Source: an uncultured Clostridia bacterium | Lineage (GTDB): Bacteria; Bacillota; Clostridia; TANB77; CAG-508 | Assembly: GCA_944391745.1 (NCBI GenBank) | Contig: CALXUS010000002.1 | Span: forward strand, 1-64,000 | Direction: 5' to 3' | Length of the DNA: 64,000 nucleotides | In this document: piece after piece, positions 57,213-64,000 of the stretch | How positions within the stretch are numbered: position 1 is the first letter of the stretch | Layout: each line of letters opens with the position of its first letter | Made by a program: the position numbers and the translations under genes | The notes under the pieces: model-generated | Databases searched by the model: none | The model's input: the letters and a program-made list of their open reading frames with translations, nothing else | What the model was told of the DNA's origin: nothing

Positions 57213-58715
57213 ATGGACTTAATTGAAAATATTCCCGATAATAATAATAATACCAACAAAAATTCGAAATTCAAGGTGTGGTTTATTATTGTAATAATAC
57301 TCATTGTATTATTAATAATTGCGGCAGTTTTTGTTTGGCTATATAGTATGAACTTATCAAGTAGCCAATTTAAGTTTAATCTAGATGGTGTTAGACAATC
57401 AAAATATTCATCTTCACTATTTGTATTTCAAAATGATAAAGTATATATATCAATTCGTGAAATTGCTTCACTTCTAGGATATAATGTATATAATGGTGGA
57501 TATGGGGAATACACAGAAGATAAAAGTAAATGTTATGTTAATAATTCAAAAGAAATAGTTTCTTTTGAATCTAATTCTAATAAAATATATAAGTATAATG
57601 CTTTTTCTGGAGAAAATCGCGATAGTCAGACTTTTACAATTGATGAACCTATTTCAACAGCAGGAGCTGAACTTTATATATCTTCAGAAGGATTAAAAAG
57701 AGCATTTAATGTAATGTTTGATTATAATTCGACAGATAATTCTGTATCAATATTTAGTTTAAATTATTTAGCTAAATATTATACAAGCAGTATTGAGAAT
57801 GCAGCTGTTACTAGTGAAGCAAGTAGTTTGTCTGAATCAGTTTTATTTAACAATCAAAAAGCCTTATTATATAATTTGGTAGTAGTAAAAGATTCAAATA
57901 CTGGATTATATGGTGTAGCAAGTTTAGCAGACCCTACAAATACTATAATTGGAACTAGATATACCAGTGTAGAATTTATGGAAGGAAGCAATGATTTTAT
58001 AGTAAAAACTTCTGAAAATAAAATGGGTATAATAGGCAGTGATGGAATTACAAAAGTAAGAATGGAATATGATGAAGTAAAAGAATTAGATAAAAATCTA
58101 GGACTATATTTAGTAACAACAAATAATAGGCAAGGTGTTGTAAATAGTAATGGAAAAACAATCGTTTACCAGGATTACGATCAAATCGGTTTACCAAATA
58201 CAATAAATGATTCTAATGTAACAAATAGATACATTTTGTTAGATAATTGTATTCCTGTTAAGAGAAATAATAAATGGGGTCTAATAGATATAAATGGTAA
58301 CGAGATTTCTCCAATTCAATATGATGGATTTGGATGTGATGCTGATACATCAGTTGATTCTAGATACAAAGATGTTTTAATTATTCCTGAATTAAATGGA
58401 ATCGTTGTTGAATTAGATGAAGTTAATGGAAATACCAAAACAAAAAAATATGGAGTTGTTACTGCAGATGGAAATTTATTTATAAATATTGTATTAGATA
58501 GTGTTTATGCACTAACAACCCAAGGCGAAACAATATATTATGCTTCTGTACAAGGACAAATTATTGATTTAGTTGATTTTGTTAGACAACAACAAGCTAG
58601 TATGAATGGAAACAGTGGAAATACTACTGAAAATGATACTAATACGGCAGATGGTAACGAAATTGGTAATGAGGCAAGAGGATTAATGCTTGATAATACA
58701 GTTACCGAAGAATAA
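57213..58715 (+). CDS. WG-repeat membrane protein
   Basis: 500 residues from ATG 57213, one base after tgt, with AGGAGGAG upstream; an in-frame ATG at 57186 falls within tgt. An Asn-rich cytoplasmic start precedes one helix (about 25-47). The outer part has a copper amine oxidase-like N-terminal-type domain near 75-145 (VYISIREIASLLGYNV), then KWG repeats: YGVASLADP, MGIIGSDGI, QGVVNSNGK, KWGLIDINGNEISPIQYDG and KYGVVTADGNLF. WG repeats form surface ligand- or protein-binding blades. Role unknown; likely envelope-associated. Confidence 0.85.
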   Translation: MDLIENIPDNNNNTNKNSKFKVWFIIVIILIVLLIIAAVFVWLYSMNLSSSQFKFNLDGVRQSKYSSSLFVFQNDKVYISIREIASLLGYNVYNGGYGEYTEDKSKCYVNNSKEIVSFESNSNKIYKYNAFSGENRDSQTFTIDEPISTAGAELYISSEGLKRAFNVMFDYNSTDNSVSIFSLNYLAKYYTSSIENAAVTSEASSLSESVLFNNQKALLYNLVVVKDSNTGLYGVASLADPTNTIIGTRYTSVEFMEGSNDFIVKTSENKMGIIGSDGITKVRMEYDEVKELDKNLGLYLVTTNNRQGVVNSNGKTIVYQDYDQIGLPNTINDSNVTNRYILLDNCIPVKRNNKWGLIDINGNEISPIQYDGFGCDADTSVDSRYKDVLIIPELNGIVVELDEVNGNTKTKKYGVVTADGNLFINIVLDSVYALTTQGETIYYASVQGQIIDLVDFVRQQQASMNGNSGNTTENDTNTADGNEIGNEARGLMLDNTVTEE

Positions 58716-58787
58716 AGTTATGAAATACTTTAGAATTAAACTCGTAATTCCTAAAAATTTCAAATAAAAAAATGAAGTGGAGGAATA

Positions 58788-59066
58788 ATGGATTATAAAC
58801 AATTAATAATTACAATAATTACAGTTTTTGTCTTATTAGGACTTTACTATTTGTCTGTACTTCCAAAGAAAAGGCAAGATAAAGAAATAAAAAAGATGCA
58901 AGATTCTTTAAAAAAGGGTGATAAAATAATTACCTATACAGGTCTTTCAGGAACTATAGACGAAGTATTAGAAGATAGAATTATTTTAGTAACGCGTCCA
59001 AATAATGTAAAATTATCAATAGAAAAATGGGCAGTTGCAGGAATAGATGATAGAACTATCGAGTAA
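58788..59066 (+). CDS. yajC: Preprotein translocase subunit YajC
   Basis: 92 residues with one N-terminal helix (about 7-25), then PKKRQDKEIKKMQDSLKKGDKIITYTGLSGTI, the invariant YajC region, here in positions 27-58. YajC associates with SecDF. TGGAGGAA lies before the ATG. It opens the yajC-TIGR04086-secD-secF set. Confidence 0.95.
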   Translation: MDYKQLIITIITVFVLLGLYYLSVLPKKRQDKEIKKMQDSLKKGDKIITYTGLSGTIDEVLEDRIILVTRPNNVKLSIEKWAVAGIDDRTIE

Positions 59067-59072
59067 TAATAC

Positions 59073-59120
59073 ATAAGCACTTAGCATATACTTATCAAAG
59101 AAAGTGAGGTAAGTGCTTAT
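59073..59120 (+). promoter_or_regulatory. 11-bp inverted repeat covering the start of the small membrane protein
   Basis: ATAAGCACTTA (59073-59083) and TAAGTGCTTAT (59110-59120) are perfect complements; the right arm includes the ATG at 59119 (and GTG 59113), while the GAGG ribosome site (59106-59109) is in the 26-base loop. It may act as a terminator-like or start-masking hairpin. Confidence 0.5.
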
Positions 59121-59514
59121 GGAAAAAATAGAAAAAACAACTAGGTCAACTAGTAACTTTGTCAAAATATTAATAGGAAGTTTAATATCTTTAATAATAA
59201 GTATAGTATTACTATTAGTTATTTCAATTATTTTGACTTATACAGATGTTTCAGAAAATATTATAACTACATCAGTTATAATAATATCAGCACTAAGCAT
59301 ATTTATAGGAAGTATAATTAGTGCAATAAATATTAATAAAAATGGAATAATAAATGGCTCAATAGTTGGGGCAATTTATATGATAACAATATATTTACTT
59401 TCAAGCATATTTGTTACAGGTTTTTCTGTTAATGCACAATCTATTATTATGATAATAGTTTCAATAGTAGCTGGAATGATTGGAGGAATAATTGGTGTCA
59501 ATTTCCATAAGTAG
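59119..59514 (+). CDS. TIGR04086-type small membrane protein
   Basis: 131 residues from ATG 59119, with GAGG (59106-59109) nine bases upstream; the in-frame GTG at 59113 is too close to that site. Four membrane helices (about 15-38, 46-66, 72-92, 104-126). Glycine-rich segments such as IIGSLISL, SIFIGSIISA and AGMIGGIIGVN match the small membrane proteins placed near yajC/secDF in Clostridia. No catalytic residues visible. Eight bases separate it from secD. Confidence 0.75.
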   Translation: MEKIEKTTRSTSNFVKILIGSLISLIISIVLLLVISIILTYTDVSENIITTSVIIISALSIFIGSIISAININKNGIINGSIVGAIYMITIYLLSSIFVTGFSVNAQSIIMIIVSIVAGMIGGIIGVNFHK

Positions 59515-59522
59515 GAGGAAAA

Positions 59523-60908
59523 ATGAAAGCACAAAAAAAACTAAGCATTGTACTAATATTATTAATAATAATTTTAATTAGTATTATTTCTTTTGTAGGT
59601 ATTTTTTATCAAAACAAAAATGAAATGGATAATGTGGTACCAGATTATAAATTAGGAGCAGATTTAAGTGGGTACAGAAGGATTGTATTAGTCGTTGATG
59701 ACGATGATGAAGAAAATACAGAGGATGTTCTTAATTATGATAATTATGTAAAATCTGCTAATATAATCAAAGAAAGATTAAGATCAATGAAGGTTCAGGA
59801 TTTTACAGTAAGATGTGATGAAACTACAGGTCAAATTGAAATTACTATTCCTGAAGATACTCAGACAGAGTACATATTAGCAGATATTACACAAAAAGGT
59901 AAATTTGAGATTCAAAATAATTCAAATAAAGAAGTTTTAATGAATAATGATGATATTAAAAGTACAGATGTAAAAGTACAACAATCTTCTTATAATACAT
60001 CATACTATCAAATTTATATGGATATTAACTTTAATGGTAAAGGTGCTAAAAAATTTAAAAATATAACTGCTGAATATCAAAATACAGTTACAAACGATAC
60101 TTCAACAAATTATATTGCAGGAACAAGCACTGCAAATAGTACAAGCACTAATGAAACCGTTAATGAAACAACAAACGAAGCTTCAAATGAAACTTCAGAA
60201 GAATCTACAGAAGAAACTGATGATACAATAGAAGTTGGATTATATATTGATGGAACCGAAATGATGTCAACATCATTTGATGAAGTAATAGATAATGGTG
60301 TAATGTCATTAACTTTAGGAAGCGCTACTTCTACAGAAAGCAGAGATATACTTAAATATCAAGCTGAAAGTTTAGCTGCTATTCTAGAAAATGATCCAAT
60401 GCCTATTCAATATTCAATTACAGGAAACTTATATATTTCTTCACCAATAGAACAAAGCACTATTAATATTTTAATAATAGTAGGTATTTGTATAGCAATA
60501 GTTATGTTTATTGTTGCAATAGTTACATATAAATTAAATGGTTTAGCAATTTCAATTTGTTCAGTTGGATTTATAGCATTGTATTTATTAATATTAAGAT
60601 ATACAAATGTAATAATTACATTAGAGGGAATATTCTCAATAGGATTAGTATTTGTTATTAATTATCTATTTAATATAATGATATTAAATAGATTGCAAAA
60701 GAATATTGAAAAAACCTTCTCAAAGGCAATTACTAAATTCTCTTTATCTATGATACCAATGTTAATATTAGCAGTAGTATGTTGTTTCTCTAGCTGGATG
60801 TCACTATTCAGTTTTGGTATGATACTATTCTGGGGATTAGTAACAAGCATTGTATACAATGTTTTACTAACTAGAATATTCTTAAAATGTATAAATTCAA
60901 GAAAGTAA
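59523..60908 (+). CDS. secD: Protein translocase subunit SecD (divergent)
   Basis: 461 residues. One N-terminal helix (about 7-27), the outer P1 domain with KLGADLSGYRRIV near 43 (normally LGLDLxGG), and five further helices (about 312-335, 341-358, 367-390, 405-425 and 430-452). A Thr/Ser/Asn/Glu-rich insertion interrupts P1 near 190-235. The key D-A-N-V segment of TM4 that carries the proton-relay Asp is replaced by VFVINYLFNIMILNRL (near 377-392). GGAGG precedes the ATG. SecD supports export using membrane energy; this copy may not use protons in the usual way. Confidence 0.9.
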   Translation: MKAQKKLSIVLILLIIILISIISFVGIFYQNKNEMDNVVPDYKLGADLSGYRRIVLVVDDDDEENTEDVLNYDNYVKSANIIKERLRSMKVQDFTVRCDETTGQIEITIPEDTQTEYILADITQKGKFEIQNNSNKEVLMNNDDIKSTDVKVQQSSYNTSYYQIYMDINFNGKGAKKFKNITAEYQNTVTNDTSTNYIAGTSTANSTSTNETVNETTNEASNETSEESTEETDDTIEVGLYIDGTEMMSTSFDEVIDNGVMSLTLGSATSTESRDILKYQAESLAAILENDPMPIQYSITGNLYISSPIEQSTINILIIVGICIAIVMFIVAIVTYKLNGLAISICSVGFIALYLLILRYTNVIITLEGIFSIGLVFVINYLFNIMILNRLQKNIEKTFSKAITKFSLSMIPMLILAVVCCFSSWMSLFSFGMILFWGLVTSIVYNVLLTRIFLKCINSRK

Positions 60909-60939
60909 AAGATAAAGCAAATTGGAAAGGAACAATATT

Positions 60940-61569
60940 ATGAGTAAAAAAAGCAAAATAATTAGTATTATTTTAATTATTATATTTATAGCTGCAATAG
61001 TGATTACTGGAATTAGAGGATTAAATGTAGACTTAAATTATGCAGAAGGTGTATCAATAGTATTTAACTTAGGTCAACAATTTAATAATTCAGATATAGA
61101 AACAATTGCTAGAGAAGTATGGCCAGATGGACAAATTGTAGTTCAAAAGGTCGAAGTATATGATGAGACAGTATTAGTAAAAGTTTCATCATTAACAGAA
61201 GAACAATTAAATTCATTTATTTCAAAAATAAATGAAAAATATTCAGTAGAAATTTCAGAAAATGAGATGTCTGTTCAATATAATTCAAATGTTCAAATTA
61301 GAGACATAGTTTATCCTTATATAGTGCCTTTAATTATTACAACTGCTCTTATTGTATTATATTATTCAATAAGATTTAGAGGAGTTAAAGAAATATTAGA
61401 TTTATTAATTAAATTAATTTTTGCTGAAGGTATAGTATATAGTATATATGCAATAACTAGATTACCAATAGATGCACTTACAATGCCTATAGTAATGATT
61501 GTATATGCTGCTGTTACAATTTATATTAGTATAAAATATGAAAAAGGGAAAATAAAATTTTCAAAATAG
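60940..61569 (+). CDS. secF: Protein translocase subunit SecF (short)
   Basis: 209 residues from ATG 60940, with GGAAAGG upstream; an in-frame TTG at 60922 is less likely. Helix 1 (about 7-24), the outer domain with LDLNYAEGVSIVFNLG near 28-45, and three more helices (about 122-145, 153-175 and 180-200). Usual SecF has about 300 residues and six helices; the last two, with the YSINDTIVVFDR-type motif, are absent. No frame continues them downstream before the terminator, so the short form is genuine. Always paired with SecD. Confidence 0.88.
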   Translation: MSKKSKIISIILIIIFIAAIVITGIRGLNVDLNYAEGVSIVFNLGQQFNNSDIETIAREVWPDGQIVVQKVEVYDETVLVKVSSLTEEQLNSFISKINEKYSVEISENEMSVQYNSNVQIRDIVYPYIVPLIITTALIVLYYSIRFRGVKEILDLLIKLIFAEGIVYSIYAITRLPIDALTMPIVMIVYAAVTIYISIKYEKGKIKFSK

Positions 61570-61574
61570 GGAAT

Positions 61575-61614
61575 AATAAAACTATACTTAGAAGAGTATA
61601 GTTTTATTAATTTT
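61575..61614 (+). terminator. Terminator after secF
   Basis: A 14-bp perfect stem (61575-61588 with 61595-61608, core AAAACTATACT) with a 6-base loop, followed by AATTTTTTAT. The next gene begins only 20 bases after it. Confidence 0.9.
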
Positions 61615-61633
61615 TTATAAAAGGAGAAATTTA

Positions 61634-63634
61634 TGATGGGAGAACAAAAGAAAAATTTGTTTAAAAAAGGTAAAAATGTGATAACAGAAGTAAAGCGGAA
61701 TTACTCTTATCGCTTTAGTTGTTACGATTATAGTTTTATTAATTTTAGCAGCAGTGGCTATTAATTTAACTATAGGTGAAAATGGAATAATATCAAGAAC
61801 TGAGCAATCAAGAGAAGCATCAATTATAGCGAGTGAAAAAGAAGCAATTTCACTTGCTTATGCAGCATGTAAAATAGATGATTATCAGAATAATGTAAGT
61901 AGTGATGCTTTGGAAAATGAGTTAAACAGTAGTAATTATAATACAACAGTAAATTTGATTAGAGAAAAAGATTTAAAAGTCTTATTTAATGATACAAAGC
62001 ATATTTACATTTTAAATCAAGATGGAACAATTAACGATGTGAGTGAAGCGGATTTGAAAAAAGTTATTGATTATGAGTATATTAATTCTAATACTCTTTA
62101 TGTTGAACTTTATGATGGAACAGTTTTAATTCCAGATGAACATTTGAAAGATGATTATACACAAAGAGTATTGAATTTGAATGGAAATACAATTACAACA
62201 GCAGGAATAAAGAAAAAATTTAGTGATGGATTTTTAGATAATGATGGAAAAGTGTTTTTCCTATCTGGAGAAGCAAGTCAAAAAGCTTCTTATGTTTGCA
62301 TGAATGATCAAGAAGGCAGTGCATTATATAAAAAAGTTATAAAGAATATAATAGTTAATGGAACAGTTATGGCATTAGATAATGAAGGAAAAGTTTATAC
62401 TTGGGGAAGTAATAAATATGGTCAAGTGGGTGATGGAACTAATACAACTAGAAACACACCAATTTGTCTAAGTGACCAAGAAAACAATTTATTAAATGGA
62501 AAAGTAATTGAAAAAATTTATAATGCAAGCTATACACTAATGGCAATAGATAATAATGGTAATTTATATACTTGGGGAGATAATGGCTCAGGAGAACTTG
62601 GTGATGGCTCAAAAGTAAGTAAAAATACTCCTGTTTGTATTACTACTCAAGATGGTAATGCCTTAAAAGATGTTAAAGTGACTGATGTATATTATTATGG
62701 TAATACATTTTTTGCAAAAGATAATAATGGGAAAATTTATTCTTGGGGATATAATTTATATGGACAGGTAGGAGATGGAACAAGTAAAGATAGATCTTCT
62801 CCAATTTGTTTATCAGATGTTGAAAGTAGTGCATTAAATAATAAAAAAATTGAAAATGTTTATTGTACTAATGATACTTCAATGGCAATAGATTCTGAAA
62901 ATAATTTATACTCTTGGGGAGAAAATTATGGTTTAAATATTGAGGATACTGAACATAAAAATGTACCTATATGTTTAAACAATATTGAAAATAGTAGCTT
63001 TTATGGAAAAAAAGTTTCTGAATTATATATTAGTCATGGAAATGTTGTGGTAATAGGCACAGACGAAAATTTATATATTTGGGGAAAAAATAGTAGAGGA
63101 CAACTTGGAAATGGAACAAGTGATTATTCAACTGAGTCCATAGTTTGCTTAACTACTCAACAAGGAAATGCTTTATTTGGCAAAAAAATAAAGCAGGTAG
63201 AATCATTAGATGAGACGATGATAGTAATCGATGAAGAAAATAAAGTATATACATGGGGAAATAATTTTAAGGGAGAAGTTGCTGATGGAACAAAAACTAA
63301 TAGGAATACACCTGTTTGTTTAACTGATGTGCAAGGAAGTCCTTTATATAATAAAAAAATAGAAACAGGAAATGTTTCATCATATACCTCATTTTTTATA
63401 GATTCAGATAGAAAGGTTTATACAGCAGGTGAGGATGCATCTGGTCAGGCTGGAAGACAAATTTCACTATCAGAGCAACCTATTTGCATAAGTGATATAG
63501 AAGAAACTCCATTATATGGGAAAAGAGTTGTTGATGTAAGGAGAGAATTTACAGATACACCTTATAAAATAATTATAATATACTTAACAGAAGACGGTGA
63601 ACTCATTTATAAAGGGTGGCCAACAGTAGGTTAG
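61634..63634 (+). CDS. RCC1-repeat surface protein with frameshifted prepilin-like leader
   Basis: The long frame is open from 61694 to the TAG at 63632. It codes in-frame for GITLIALVVTIIVLLILAA, an exact class III prepilin-type leader helix, but has no ATG, GTG or TTG before GTG 61754. A good start, AAAAGGAG plus ATGATG at 61634, opens the +1-shifted frame (MMGEQKKNLF to ITEVKR), so one extra base or two missing near 61695 breaks the gene. Downstream are about seven RCC1-type blades of the form VYTWGSNKYGQVGDG (near residues 227-600 from 61754). It is predicted to be a pilin-like or cell-surface propeller; currently a pseudogene, or one sequencing error away from intact. Confidence 0.8.
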
Positions 63635-63716
63635 TTTATTAATTAGATGTAAAATAAAGAGAAATATATTGACTATATAAAATAAATTGTTTAATAAAGT
63701 TAATATTTAAAAACTA

Positions 63717-63745
63717 TTGAATTTTAATAAATAATATGCTAAAAT
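63717..63745 (+). promoter_or_regulatory. Sigma-A promoter of the downstream T-box leader
   Basis: TTGAAT (63717-63722) and TAAAAT (63740-63745), spacer 17 bp. The rest of the gap from 63635 to 63716 is A+T-rich without visible features. Confidence 0.8.
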
Positions 63746-63780
63746 AAATATAGTTTTTGATAATAAATAAAATCTAAGAA

Positions 63781-64000
63781 AAAGCAAAGTAAGTAAATAA
63801 CACTCATATTACAGAGAGGCGGAGAGCTGAGAAACGCTATATGATATTTACCGAAATTTCACTTTTGAGATTCTTTTCTGAAATAGCAGTAGGAAAAGCG
63901 GTTGCACCGTTAAAACTATAGAGGTTAGTTTATTATATAATATAAATTAATAAAATTAGGTGGTACAACGAACTATTCGTCCTATGGATGGATAGTTTTT
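63781..64000 (+). promoter_or_regulatory. T-box leader, specifier TTC (Phe), controlling a gene beyond the window
   Basis: Stem I: base stem CAAAG (63785-63789) with CTTTTG from 63862, next GTAAATA (63793-63799) with TATTTAC (63845-63851), and an apical part with AGAGAGGCGG and GAGCTGAGAAACGC. The right side of the specifier loop (63852-63861) is 10 bases like the ileS one, placing TTC (Phe) at 63858-63860 followed by A. The T-box AGGTGGTACAACG is at 63958-63970; the terminator AACTAT/ATAGTT (63971-63976 with 63992-63997) ends at the window edge. Probably governs pheS or pheST. Confidence 0.85.

Noticed and set aside
61570-61640. Missing C-terminal part of SecF in a shifted frame
   Set aside because: The next bases form the terminator and then a new gene's ribosome site, so no remainder exists.

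Overview
The window comes from a strongly A+T-rich, low-G+C, endospore-forming Firmicute, most likely an uncultured gut member of the Clostridia. The evidence is a complete gerA-type germinant receptor operon, spoIIP, ytxC, an FtsK/SpoIIIE translocase, disA, T-box leaders, SecDF encoded as two genes, and the Firmicute pair rbgA-mrnC. TGA is used as a stop throughout (for example rbgA and the large ABC permease), so the genetic code is standard. Intergenic regions are well preserved, and several consensus sigma-A promoters with 17-bp spacers and several intrinsic terminators can be read directly.

Regions. 1-4 kb: the 3' part of a repeat-bearing membrane protein cut by the window edge, a metallophosphoesterase, and the remains of a RhuM-family gene. 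4-10 kb: HIT protein, rbgA-mrnC, a tRNA-Glu on the minus strand, an unknown 388-aa protein, metK, an SDR and a YbaK-type deacylase. 10-15 kb: an ABC exporter with a coiled-coil permease, facing ytxC across a 60-bp perfect palindrome. 15-28.7 kb: ftsK/spoIIIE, an unknown coiled-coil protein, a beta-CASP nuclease, a GH15 glucoamylase-like enzyme, an unknown protein, radA, disA and a membrane-anchored cyclophilin. 28.7-36.7 kb: recD2, an unknown protein, comF, a KAP-like P-loop NTPase, secG and rnr. 36.7-42 kb: sporulation/germination block (gerA-gerB-gerC divergent from spoIIP). 42-47.6 kb: pgi, a DedA protein, and ileS behind an Ile T-box. 47.6-52 kb: an accessory-looking block (PfkB-family kinase, histidine phosphatase, a phospholipase-C-like protein, GT2, ParB-like protein). 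52-54.8 kb: a DEIH-box helicase whose base and codon use differ from everything around it. 55-61.6 kb: queA-tgt, a WG-repeat membrane protein, yajC, a small membrane protein, secD and secF. 61.6-64 kb: an RCC1-repeat surface protein with a frameshifted prepilin-like leader, then a second T-box whose specifier reads TTC (Phe); the gene it controls lies beyond the window.

Most striking: a family of palindromic elements built on the core GGGGACACCTTCC occurs at five loci (14.2, 44.4, 44.6, 51.9 and 54.9 kb). Two copies supply the stop codon of the gene they follow, and two lie inside the ileS leader RNA without destroying its T-box. Other oddities are SecD and SecF proteins that lack the charged residues linked to proton-driven export, a GerC protein without the lipobox cysteine, and a KAP-like NTPase of unknown role. 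I found no CRISPR array, no transposase and no prophage. No clearly new multi-gene system can be proven from sequence alone; the best candidates are the palindrome family and the 47.6-52 kb sugar/phosphatase/glycosyltransferase block.
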